Assembly (NCBI GenBank): GCA_902362925.1
Contig: CABIYL010000006.1
Origin: Pseudoflavonifractor sp902362925
GTDB lineage: Bacteria; Bacillota; Clostridia; Oscillospirales; Oscillospiraceae
Length of the DNA stretch: 64,000 bases
Reading direction: 5' to 3' (one strand)
Position numbers and translations under genes: made by a program. Within the stretch, counting starts at the first letter, position 1, and each line of letters opens with the position of its first letter. Below, piece by piece: positions 14,769 through 22,125 of this stretch. Under the pieces are notes generated by a model. That model was not told the origin of the DNA, searched no databases, and worked only from the letters and a program-made list of their open reading frames with translations.

Positions 14769-16877
14769 ATGGACTTTTCCCAATTCAAAGCACAATTTTC
14801 CATCCGTCTGGACCCTCAGCAGGAGGCGGCGGTGCAGGAGACGGAGGGGCCGGTGCTGCTGCTGGCGGTGCCGGGCAGCGGCAAGACTACCGTCCTGGTG
14901 ACCCGGCTGGGCTACATGTGCTACGTGCGGGGCATCAAGCCGGAGAGCATCCTCACCATGACCTATACCGTGGCGGCTGCCAGAGATATGGAGCGGCGGT
15001 TTGCCGCTTGCTTCGGCGAGGAGGCGGCGAAGCGGCTGAGCTTCCGAACCATCAACGGCGTGTGCAGCCGGATTATTCGCTATTATGAGCGGGTCATGGG
15101 CCGCTCCGCCTTCCGCCTGCTGGAGGATGGCAGCCAGAAGAGCGCTCTGCTGGGGGAGCTCTACCGGAGCCAGACCAATGAGTTTGCCACCGAGAGCACC
15201 ATAAAGGGCCTCCAGACCGCCATCACCTATGTGAAGAACCAGATGCTCAAGGGGGAGGAGCTGTCTGAAATTGAGGTGGAGGGCCTGAACTTCCCGGCCT
15301 TCTATCAGGCATACTGCAAGGCCCTGCGGGACAGACAGCTGATGGACTACGACGACCAGATGGTCTATGCCCTCCAGATTCTCCGGCAGTATCCTCAGAT
15401 TCTGGGGGCGGTTCGGGACCGGTACCGGTATTACTGCGTGGATGAGGCCCAGGACACCTCTAAAATCCAGCACACCATCATCCGCCTGCTGGCTGGCCAG
15501 AGCGGGAATCTGTTCATGGTGGGAGACGAGGACCAGAGTATCTACGGCTTCCGTGCGGCCTATCCCCAGGCTCTCACCGAGTTTGACCGGGTCTATCCCC
15601 ACGCCAAGGTGCTGTATATGGAGCAGAATTACCGCTCCACAGAGCAGATTGTGGCGGCGGCGGACCGGTTCATCCAGAAGAACAAAAACCGCCACCCCAA
15701 GCACATGCGGGCCACCCGTGGGAGCGGGCCGGAGCTCCGGGAGATTTCGGTCTATGACCGGCAGAAGCAGTACCGTTATCTCTGCAAGATGGCGGAGAAC
15801 TGCGAGACCGAGACCGCCGTGCTCTACCGGGACAACGACAGCGCCCTGCCGCTGATGGACCTGCTGGAGCGCTCCGGTATCCCATACCGCTGCCGCCAGG
15901 TGGAGAGCGTCTTTTTCACCAACCGGGTGGTGAGGGATATTACGGATATCATCCGTCTGGCCCAGGCGCCGGGCAACGCGGAGTATTTTCTGAACATCTA
16001 TTACAAGCTGGGGGCAGGCATCAGCCGTGCCCTGGCCCAGGAAGCGGCTGCTCAGGCCGGCAGGGCAGGGGAGACCATTCTGGAGTACATCGCGTCCTCT
16101 TCGGCGGCGTCCCCCTGGACCAGGAAGCAGTGCAGGGCGCTCCAGACCCATATGAACAACCTGCTGGATGAGCCTGCGGACCGGGCGGTCTACCGCATTG
16201 TGCATTTCATGGGCTACGGGGCCTATCTGGAGGAGCGCGGCGGCGACCTGAACAAGGCGGAGATTCTGGAGACGCTCGGAGCGGAGGAGCCCACGCCCGG
16301 GCGGCTTCTGGAGCGGCTGGAGGAGCTGCGGGAGGTGGTGCAGGCGGGCGCCGGTACACCGGACTGTCCCTTTGTGCTCTCCACCATCCACTCCAGCAAG
16401 GGCCTGGAGTATGACAGGGTGATTTTGATGGACGTGGTGGACGGCATGCTGCCTAAGGCGCTGCCCCAGCGGGACCCATCTCCCCAGGAGCTGGACCTCT
16501 ACGAGGAGGAGCGGCGTCTGTTCTACGTGGGGTTGACCCGTGCCAAACGGGAACTGGATATTGTCACCTTCCGCAAACCGGGGTTGGAATCCGTCTTTTC
16601 CGAAGAGGTGTTCCCGCCGAAAACCAAGGAACCCCAAAAGGCAGAAAAGAGAACGCTGCCCGAGGTAAAGCGCCTGAGCAAGGAGCAGATTTTCCGGCTT
16701 TCCGAGACGTATGAGCCGGGCACACGGCTGCGCCACAAGACCTTTGGCCCCGGGACACTGGTCAGCCGCAGCGGAGACATTGTCATCATCGCCTTTGACA
16801 ACGGGGAGGTCAAAAAGCTGGCGCTCTCTACCGCACTCCGGGCCAGGCAGCTTCAGCCGGAGGAACAGGAAATATAA
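14769..16877 (+). CDS. UvrD/PcrA-type SF1A ATP-dependent DNA helicase
   Basis: The 702-aa 3'-5' helicase has all core motifs: the Q motif LDPQQEAAV, Walker A AVPGSGKTT (residues about 33-41), TMTYTVAAARDM (Ia), Walker B CVDEAQDTS near 225, and GDEDQSIYGFRAAYP (III). These are followed by EQNYRST (IV), STIHSSKGLEYDRVIL (V) and RLFYVGLTRAK (VI). The C-terminal 60 residues (GTRLRHKTFGPGTLVSRSGD) match the PcrA RNA-polymerase-binding Tudor-like tail. It is shorter than classical PcrA/UvrD (about 720-740 aa), so it may be a second paralogue. Role: DNA repair and removal of recombination intermediates or stalled complexes. GGAG precedes ATG. Confidence 0.9.
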   Translation: MDFSQFKAQFSIRLDPQQEAAVQETEGPVLLLAVPGSGKTTVLVTRLGYMCYVRGIKPESILTMTYTVAAARDMERRFAACFGEEAAKRLSFRTINGVCSRIIRYYERVMGRSAFRLLEDGSQKSALLGELYRSQTNEFATESTIKGLQTAITYVKNQMLKGEELSEIEVEGLNFPAFYQAYCKALRDRQLMDYDDQMVYALQILRQYPQILGAVRDRYRYYCVDEAQDTSKIQHTIIRLLAGQSGNLFMVGDEDQSIYGFRAAYPQALTEFDRVYPHAKVLYMEQNYRSTEQIVAAADRFIQKNKNRHPKHMRATRGSGPELREISVYDRQKQYRYLCKMAENCETETAVLYRDNDSALPLMDLLERSGIPYRCRQVESVFFTNRVVRDITDIIRLAQAPGNAEYFLNIYYKLGAGISRALAQEAAAQAGRAGETILEYIASSSAASPWTRKQCRALQTHMNNLLDEPADRAVYRIVHFMGYGAYLEERGGDLNKAEILETLGAEEPTPGRLLERLEELREVVQAGAGTPDCPFVLSTIHSSKGLEYDRVILMDVVDGMLPKALPQRDPSPQELDLYEEERRLFYVGLTRAKRELDIVTFRKPGLESVFSEEVFPPKTKEPQKAEKRTLPEVKRLSKEQIFRLSETYEPGTRLRHKTFGPGTLVSRSGDIVIIAFDNGEVKKLALSTALRARQLQPEEQEI

Positions 16878-16897
16878 AAGAACAGCAACAGGCGGCC

Positions 16898-16909
16898 NNN
16901 NNNNNNNNN
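16898..16909. other. Short run of 12 N (unresolved)
   Basis: CAACAGGCGGCC before and CCTGCCTGTT after suggest that an unresolved terminator hairpin following the helicase gene is hidden here. Confidence 0.9.
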
Positions 16910-16949
16910 CCTGCCTGTTCTCACATCCGGTTTCTCAGTTCCGAGTAAT

Positions 16950-17705
16950 TCAGGTCCGTACCTTTTTCTTCTTCAGATAGCCTCTCAGCGTAAGCGCCTC
17001 CAGCACGATGAGGATGGCGGCCAGTACGCCGTCCACGACAAAGACGGTCACCTGCCAGGCGGGCATGGCGGTCGCCTCCATGTACACCTCGGGAGAGTAG
17101 GCGCGGGAGTTGGCCACGGTGTAGAGGATGTTGTGGCAGGCGTTGCGCATGGCAAGAACGGAGGTGGCGCTGGTCTGGTCGGTGAGGATGGCGTCATTGC
17201 CGGCGGTGCCCAGCATGGCGTCCGAGCCGCCGCGGATGGCCTTGTCCGCATCCATATAGCCGTAGTTGCCGAAGTAGTCGGTCAGTACCATGCCCTGGAA
17301 GCCCCACTCACCCCGCAGGATGTCATTGAGCAGGGCGGAGCAGGCGCCGGCCCAGGTGGTGCCCACATAGTTGTAGGAGGACATGACGGCCAGAGTGTTG
17401 CCGTTGCTGGCCTTGACGCAGGCTTCGAAGGGCTTGAGGTAGATCTCACGGGCGGACTGCTCGGTCAGCCAGGTGCAAAGCATGCCGTTGCGGTTAATCT
17501 CCTGCTCATTGAAGGCGAAGTGCTTGATGTAGGGGTAGACATCGTGGTCATAGGCCGCCTGGCACTCCGCCACGGCCATCTCCGCGCTGAGCAGGCTGTC
17601 CTCGGAGTAGTACTCAAAGTTGCGCCCGCCGAAGGGAGAGCGGTGCATGTTCATGGAGGGGGCATACCAGCCATTGAAGCCGAACTCGATAAACTCCTGA
17701 AGCAT
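16950..17705 (-). pseudogene. Truncated glycoside hydrolase family 3 gene (5' part lost)
   Basis: About 250 codons of the C-terminal part of the GH3 catalytic region, reading YAPSMNMHRSPFGGRNFEYY, YIKHFAFNEQEINRNG, TYVGTTW-like loops and GMVLTDYFGNYGYMDADKAIRGGSDAML. The Asp of LTDYFG is the expected GH3 nucleophile. A C-terminal membrane helix (VFVVDGVLAAILIVLEAL) and a basic tail follow, implying an anchored enzyme. The N-terminal half of the barrel and the signal sequence are missing: near 17706 the homology ends and mobile-element sequence starts. A normal enzyme would have several hundred more residues. It is probably inactive as it stands, or a chimeric join. Confidence 0.75.
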
Positions 17706-17709
17706 AAGC

Positions 17710-18294
17710 CTTGCGGGTTTTACCTATGCCAGCGCACAGGCCGCCGATGCGCCTAAGACATCGGCGGAAGAAACAGCACAAATGTCAAGTACCGACATCT
17801 TTTTCAATGATGCTGATGGCATTAGCACCGATGGCGAAAATTGGGTGGCTGAAGCGGACTATGAGAAAAACAACCCTGCACCGGATGTTGAATGGTGGAC
17901 GGCAGAGGAATATGAAAAGTGGATTGCCACCCAAAGGGAAGAACTGGAGGCCCTGATCGGCACAGGCGATGGCTGGTATGACGGGCAGGGAGTTTTTCAC
18001 GAATGGACGCAGGAAAGCGTAGATGCCGCCATTGCAGAATATCAAGAAACACTTGAAAGCATCAAAAACGGAACCTTATATTCCAAGGATAACGGCGAGG
18101 GAGATACCTATTCCATGATCCCTCCCACCGAGGATGTGGTTTCCGAATATGGAGTTAATGTAACGGAAGAGAACGGCGAGTCCGTCCACATCGGCAACTA
18201 TGCGTCGAGCGAGGAACTGGACAGAGCCCTTAACGATGCGGTTGACAACGGACAACTTTCCCAGACTGAGGCTGACGCAGCGCATCAACAGTAA
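17710..18294 (+). pseudogene. C-terminal fragment of a membrane protein, possibly M56/BlaR1-type metallopeptidase
   Basis: An open frame enters from the junction and gives about 194 aa. A hydrophobic end (LAGFTYASAQA) is followed by a hydrophilic acidic tail rich in W, E and D (PDVEWWTAEEYEKW, VFHEWTQESVDAAIAEY) ending at 18294. An internal ATG at 17782 has no good ribosome binding site, so this is read as the remaining tail of a larger protein rather than a complete gene. Such tails after a last membrane helix are found in M56/BlaR1-like sensors carried by clostridial elements; that assignment is tentative, since no catalytic motif is left. Confidence 0.5.
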
Positions 18295-18433
18295 ATAAAA
18301 TTGAACCTGCCGGACGACGGCAAAAGAAAAAAAGCCGTCGTGCAGCAGCCTTTTTAACACGCCTATTGGGAACGGCGGCTTGATTTCAAAGCCGCCGTTC
18401 CTTTGCGTTTTACACGAACTAATGACGACTTGC

Positions 18434-18482
18434 AAGGACACGGAGGCCCTCTGGAGGTATTGCCGTGTCCTTTATCTTTTTT
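18434..18482 (+). terminator. Terminator inside the element
   Basis: GGACACGG/CCGTGTCC stem with a purine-rich loop followed by TTTATCTTTTTT. Confidence 0.7.
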
Positions 18483-18631
18483 CCTCCCCCTAATCTGTCA
18501 AAAAAAGCCCGTCTGCCCAATGGGAGCAGTCTGGCGGCGGATACGAAATATGGCAGTACATAAGTGAAAATGTAATTTTATGCGCTTGCGTGTCGTTGTG
18601 GCATACGAGCGCATTTTGTTTTGTCTGCTTT

Positions 18632-18646
18632 GGGACAAGTTGTCCC
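18632..18646. repeat. Palindrome GGGACAAGTTGTCCC, copy 1
   Basis: Perfect 7+1+7 palindrome about 95 nt before the sigma-like gene. The flanks (CTTT before, GAAGTGG after) resemble those of copy 2 at 19698. Operator-like. Confidence 0.75.
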
Positions 18647-18686
18647 GAAGTGGGCAAAGGCGGCACAGGCTGCCGATCTCCGCCGC

Positions 18687-18731
18687 CCTCCGTTCAGATC
18701 GCCATTCACCCCCTAACCATCTGAACGGAGG
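18687..18731 (+). promoter_or_regulatory. Hairpin sequestering the ribosome binding site of the sigma-like gene
   Basis: CCTCCGTTCAGAT (18687-18699) is a perfect 13-bp complement of ATCTGAACGGAGG (18719-18731), with a 19-nt loop. The 3' arm contains the GGAGG Shine-Dalgarno that serves ATG at 18740, so folding would hide it. Confidence 0.7.
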
Positions 18732-18739
18732 AACTACAA

Positions 18740-19162
18740 ATGACGACCATCAATCTGAAAGACTTTTATCCGTGGTACACCCACGACGAATACATAGAGG
18801 TTTCCGAGGAAGTGGCTGACGAGCTCAGGGCAAGCAGACTGTACGAGGCCGCCTATCAGCGGCGGATCGTCCGCAACAAAGCACAGTACTCTCTCGATTG
18901 TGAGGACGGGATCGAATACTCCGCCTGCGTTTCCGAACCCACCCCGCAGGAGCTGCTGGAGCGCATGGAGCTGTTCTGCCATCTGTGCGTTGCGCTCAAT
19001 TCTTTGCCCGAAACGCAGGGCCGCCGGGTGGACGCCTGTGTGATCCTCGGCAAGAGCTATCGGGAGGTGGCTATGGCCGAAGGCGTGAGCAAAACTTCTG
19101 TGCAGGAGTCAGTTCAAAGCGGCTTGGCTGCTATGAGAAAATATTTGAAAAAAGTTCTGTGA
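18740..19162 (+). CDS. Small sigma-70-like (region 4) regulator of the mobile element
   Basis: The 140-aa protein has a C-terminal sigma-4-type helix-turn-helix: LCVALNSLPETQGRRVDACV (residues about 88-107), then LGKSYREVAMAEGVSKTSVQESVQSGLAAMRKYL. No region 2 is present, so it is too short to be a full sigma factor. It fits the sigma-factor-like regulators found in clostridial conjugative elements, where they control excision or transfer genes. GGAGG lies 8 nt before ATG but is buried in a 13-bp hairpin, implying translational control. Its downstream neighbours are two small proteins and the recombinase. Confidence 0.75.
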   Translation: MTTINLKDFYPWYTHDEYIEVSEEVADELRASRLYEAAYQRRIVRNKAQYSLDCEDGIEYSACVSEPTPQELLERMELFCHLCVALNSLPETQGRRVDACVILGKSYREVAMAEGVSKTSVQESVQSGLAAMRKYLKKVL

Positions 19163-19492
19163 GCAACCCTGCCAAAGAGCCGTTTTTTGTCCTTGGTATA
19201 TGAGAGGAGTTACATCCGCTCAACAACTGAATAGCGGCGGCCCCGAGCCATAGAGCGGGGAGCCGGGCGGCGGGTGCGCTGTGACTTCTCCGGCAGGAGA
19301 ACGAGCGAACAACACCAGCGCCGCAAGTGGGACAAGCCCCCCACGGCCACGATCCGCAGTTGGACAAGCTGGCCGCTTGCCCCTCTGGGTCGCCGCCCCC
19401 TCGGGAGCGTCATGTTGAGTATTGCTGTCTTATGACGGGCCAAGGAAATGAGCGTGGCGCTCCCGAAACTTTTTATCAAGGAGGAAACCAAC
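19163..19492 (+). other. GC-rich non-coding stretch between element genes
   Basis: About 330 nt without a credible gene. It is rich in short inverted repeats, such as CCCCGAGCC...GAGCGGGG near 19240 and TCGGGAGCG...CGCTCCCGA spanning about 19400-19467. Two GGGACAAG/GGACAAG words near 19330 and 19365 echo the palindromes on either side. AAGGAGG at 19478-19484 belongs to the next gene. It could be a structured RNA or a transfer-origin remnant; no nic-site consensus is recognised. Confidence 0.4.
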
Positions 19493-19693
19493 ATGAAGTA
19501 TGATCCCGAACTGGCGGCCCTGCTTGCCCAGCCGTGGAGCAACAATGCCTGCCGGGGCTATGTCATCTACGCTATGGAAAACTGTGGGTTTTCTCCCACG
19601 GACATCCGGCGTGTGGTGGAAGAGCTCCATGAGGTCTTTGACTTCTGCGGGCTGGAGGAGGCCCAGCAGCACTTTGAGAACAGCCCCTACTGA
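19493..19693 (+). CDS. Small conserved-type protein of the mobile element, unknown function
   Basis: A 66-aa protein from ATG at 19493 with AAGGAGG 8 nt upstream. Mostly helical: LAALLAQPWSNNACRGYVIY, then SPTDIRRVVEELHEVFDF and LEEAQQHFENSPY. The middle looks like a small helix-turn-helix or protein-binding bundle, but I do not recognise a family. Codon use and the strong ribosome binding site argue that it is real. It lies between the sigma-like regulator and a TnpW-like gene, so it is probably an element regulatory accessory. Confidence 0.65.
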   Translation: MKYDPELAALLAQPWSNNACRGYVIYAMENCGFSPTDIRRVVEELHEVFDFCGLEEAQQHFENSPY

Positions 19694-19697
19694 CCTT

Positions 19698-19712
19698 GGG
19701 ACAAGTTGTCCC
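19698..19712. repeat. Palindrome GGGACAAGTTGTCCC, copy 2
   Basis: Identical to copy 1, starting 4 nt after a stop codon and followed by AAAGTGG, so the match extends slightly beyond the palindrome. Probably a binding site of an element regulator. Confidence 0.75.
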
Positions 19713-19732
19713 AAAGTGGAGCAAGGCAAGAC

Positions 19733-19761
19733 GGCGGCACCGCCAAAGGTGCCGCCTTTTT
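19733..19761 (+). terminator. Terminator after the 66-aa gene
   Basis: GGCGGCACC/GGTGCCGCC with a 6-nt loop followed by TTTTT. Confidence 0.88.
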
Positions 19762-19828
19762 GCGTTTCCCCACGGGACAAGGGGGACTGTCGGTCATTGT
19801 TTTCGTATCGCTCTGGAAGGAGGCCCAC

Positions 19829-19975
19829 ATGGAAGATCCTGTACCCGTCAAGGAGGAATACATCTATCAAGTCGGCAAAATCCAATTCATCGTCACGCCC
19901 GTCTACAAGGACAAAGGCGAGTCCATGCGTGACATCCTGTTGAAACTGATGCTGGCCGATCTGGAGCCAGCCTAA
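19829..19975 (+). CDS. Very small TnpW-like protein preceding the recombinase
   Basis: 48 aa with GGAGG 6 nt before ATG at 19829. The pattern EEYIYQVGKIQFIVTPVYKD followed by the helical MRDILLKLMLADL resembles the small TnpW-type proteins that sit just before TnpX-family large serine recombinases in clostridial transposons. The role of TnpW is not established. It ends about 90 nt before the recombinase. The assignment rests on size, position and a short pattern only. Confidence 0.5.
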   Translation: MEDPVPVKEEYIYQVGKIQFIVTPVYKDKGESMRDILLKLMLADLEPA

Positions 19976-20067
19976 CTGTTCCATCGACATCCTTAACTCG
20001 GGCGGTCGGCAGAGGTATAATATACATAGGATGAAGCCTTGCTCGGCTGCTTGGAAAGGAGGACATT

Positions 20068-21774
20068 ATGAAGCAGTCAAGCAAGAAAATCTCTACCGGC
20101 ACAGCCGCCCTCTACTGCCGCCTGAGCCGTGATGATAACATGGACAGCGAGTCCAACAGCATCCAGAATCAAAAGAAAATACTTCAAAAGGCCGCCAAGG
20201 ACAAAGGCTATACGGACACTATCTTTTTCGTGGATGACGGTATCACCGGCACTACCATGAAGCGCCCCGGCTTTCAGAAAATGATTGCAGCAATCGAGGC
20301 CGGGTACATCTCGGCGGTGTTCGTGAAAGACCTTTCCAGGCTGGGCCGAAACTACATTGAGGTGGGCAAGCTCACCGAGGAATTTTTCCCGCTCCATGAT
20401 GTGCGGTTGGTGGCTGTGTCCGATGGCGTGGACAGCGACGAGGGCGAGGATGATTTCACCCCGTTCAAGAACATTATGAATGAATACTACGCCAAGGACA
20501 TTTCTAAGAAGCGCCGGATTGTCAATAAGATGAAAGGCAACGCCGGGATTCCGCTTTCGCCGCCGCCCTACGGCTACATCAAGAACCCGGACGATCCTCG
20601 GTTTTGGGTGATTGACCCGGAGGCCGCCGAGGTGGTGCGCTGCATTTACCGACTGGCCTTGGAGGGCAATGGCCCCTTGCAGATTGCCACGGCGCTGGGG
20701 ACGATGGGGGCGCTGAACCCCTCGGCCTATCGAACCAGCAAGGGGATCAGCAAGGGCGGCTCCAAAAGTACGCTGGAGCCTACCAAGTGGAACCACACCA
20801 CTGTCAAGAAGATCCTCACCTTACAGGAATACTGCGGCGATGTAATTAACTTCAAGACCTACTCCAAGTCCTACAAGATGAAGCGCCGGATTGAAAACCC
20901 GGAGGAGAACCGGGCGATCTTCCTCAATGTCCATGAGCCTATCATTGACCGTGTGACTTGGGAAAAGGTGCAAAGCCTGCAAACCACCCGGCGCAGGCGG
21001 CCTACCGTAACGAAGGAGTCCAGCGCCTTTTGCGGCTATCTGAAATGCCCGGAGTGCGGCGGCAATCTGACTTTCCACTTTAACCAGGGCAATCACGATA
21101 TTAAATTCTTTAGCTGCAACAACCACAATTCCGGGCTCCGCAAATGCTCGTCTACCCACTATATCCGGCTTGACTTCTTGGAGCAGGTCGTGCTCTATGA
21201 GGTGCATCGTCTGGCCTGCTTCGCCAACGAATACGAAAACGACTTCATCAAGGCGATGGTGGGCCGCTCGGCAAAGGTGGTGGAAAATGACCGGGTTCGC
21301 AAGAAGCGGGAGCTGGACGGGCTGCTGGCCCGGGATAGGGAGCTGGATATGCTCTTTGAACGGCTCTATGAGGACAATGTGTCCGGCAAGATCGACGATG
21401 CCCGGTTTGCCAAAATGTCCAAGCGGTATGAGCAGGAACAGGGCGAAAACGCCGGGCGGATCAAGGCGCTGCGGTTGGAGCTGAAAAAGCTGGAAGATAA
21501 GCGGATGGATGTGGATACCTTTTTGGAAACGGTGCGCCGCTACACCGACACCACCACCATCACCAAGCGCATGGTTGCCGAGCTCATTCAGTACATCGAG
21601 GTTTATCCTGCGGTCAAGGAGGACGGTGTTACCAATCAGCGGGTGACGATCCACTACAACTGCATTGGAGCCTTTGAGGTGCCGGATCGCCGGAAAATCC
21701 CCGAGCGGGACATTCTTTTGGAAACGAGAAAAGGCGTAGCATTAAGCTACGCCCCCGCACAGATCGCTATATAA
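20068..21774 (+). CDS. Large serine recombinase (TnpX-like, DUF4368-type C-terminus)
   Basis: The 568-aa site-specific recombinase excises and integrates the element. The N-terminal resolvase domain shows YCRLSRDD with the catalytic Ser, FVDDGITGTTMKRPGF, and VFVKDLSRLGRNYIEVG. The recombinase domain follows (IPLSPPPYGYIKNP...WVIDPEAAEVVRCIY), then the zinc-ribbon FCGYLKCPECGG...FSCNNH...KCSSTHYIR. A long coiled coil lies at about 400-480, and the C-terminal DUF4368-like part is VAELIQYIEVYPAV. Length and all key residues look complete, so it is probably functional. GGAGG precedes ATG. It is the last gene of the element, ending 10-15 nt from host sequence. Confidence 0.93.
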   Translation: MKQSSKKISTGTAALYCRLSRDDNMDSESNSIQNQKKILQKAAKDKGYTDTIFFVDDGITGTTMKRPGFQKMIAAIEAGYISAVFVKDLSRLGRNYIEVGKLTEEFFPLHDVRLVAVSDGVDSDEGEDDFTPFKNIMNEYYAKDISKKRRIVNKMKGNAGIPLSPPPYGYIKNPDDPRFWVIDPEAAEVVRCIYRLALEGNGPLQIATALGTMGALNPSAYRTSKGISKGGSKSTLEPTKWNHTTVKKILTLQEYCGDVINFKTYSKSYKMKRRIENPEENRAIFLNVHEPIIDRVTWEKVQSLQTTRRRRPTVTKESSAFCGYLKCPECGGNLTFHFNQGNHDIKFFSCNNHNSGLRKCSSTHYIRLDFLEQVVLYEVHRLACFANEYENDFIKAMVGRSAKVVENDRVRKKRELDGLLARDRELDMLFERLYEDNVSGKIDDARFAKMSKRYEQEQGENAGRIKALRLELKKLEDKRMDVDTFLETVRRYTDTTTITKRMVAELIQYIEVYPAVKEDGVTNQRVTIHYNCIGAFEVPDRRKIPERDILLETRKGVALSYAPAQIAI

Positions 21775-21779
21775 ACTTG

Positions 21780-21841
21780 GAAATAAAAAATGCGGAGTAT
21801 CACCAGCAGACCTTTTCAGATCCTTTAATGATACTCCGCAT
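21780..21841 (-). terminator. Terminator of tRNA-Pro
   Basis: On the minus strand ATGCGGAGTATCA pairs with TGATACTCCGCAT (13 bp, 26-nt loop) and is followed by TTTTTTATT. The stem begins at the last base of the tRNA CCA end. Confidence 0.85.
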
Positions 21842-21917
21842 GGTCCGAGTGGCGGGATTCGAACCCACGGCCTCTTGGACCCGAACCAAGCGCGATACCA
21901 AGCTTCGCCACACCCGG
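21841..21917 (-). tRNA. tRNA-Pro (anticodon CGG)
   Basis: 77 nt including an encoded CCA. Acceptor CCGGGTG pairs with CACTCGG. The anticodon stem is CTTGG/CCAAG with loop TTCGGGT, so the anticodon is CGG. The T stem is GTGGG/CCCGC with loop TTCGAAT. It reads proline CCG codons. The serine recombinase element ends immediately downstream of its terminator. Confidence 0.95.
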
Positions 21918-22125
21918 ATATGAACCTCTTGTCTGGACATAGACCGATATGCTCTGTACAGACTGCAATTAATTATAGTGATTTTGCTGCCAAATGTCAA
22001 GGTGATTTTTCCTCTGACGGAGAGATATTTTCGTCATAAGCCGGACGGGGGATGAATAGGGATAGTACGCAGGAAAATGGACGGGCAGCAGTTGCAGTAC
22101 GCCAGAGAAGAGGAGGACACAGGGC

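Larger units (their letters stand above)
18295..18686 (+). other. Non-coding stretch with three hairpins inside the element
   Basis: No gene is visible. Hairpins in order: GACGACGGC/GCCGTCGT (18313-18341); GGAACGGCGGCTT/AAGCCGCCGTTCC (18369-18401) followed by TTTGCGTTTT; and GGACACGG/CCGTGTCC (18436-18470) followed by TTTATCTTTTTT, a good terminator. A fourth, ATGCGCTTG/CGAGCGCAT, lies near 18578-18615 and is followed by TTTTGTTTT. The palindrome GGGACAAGTTGTCCC is at 18632-18646. Confidence 0.55.
17706..21775 (+). mobile_element. Remnant (right end) of an integrative element with a large serine recombinase
   Basis: This 4.1-kb block differs from its surroundings. It contains small regulatory genes, short GC-rich hairpins and palindromes, and a large serine recombinase at its right edge, the layout of the terminal module of clostridial integrative/mobilisable elements. 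The left edge cuts into the middle of an element gene and of the host GH3 gene, and no relaxase, coupling protein or cargo is present. Most of the element has therefore been deleted, or the scaffold is chimeric here. The right edge stops just before the tRNA-Pro terminator. Exact ends cannot be fixed; no flanking direct repeat was found by eye. Confidence 0.65.

Noticed and set aside
16950..21780. Complete integrative conjugative element
   Set aside because: There is no relaxase, coupling ATPase, type IV secretion or cargo gene, and the left boundary cuts genes; only the terminal module remains.
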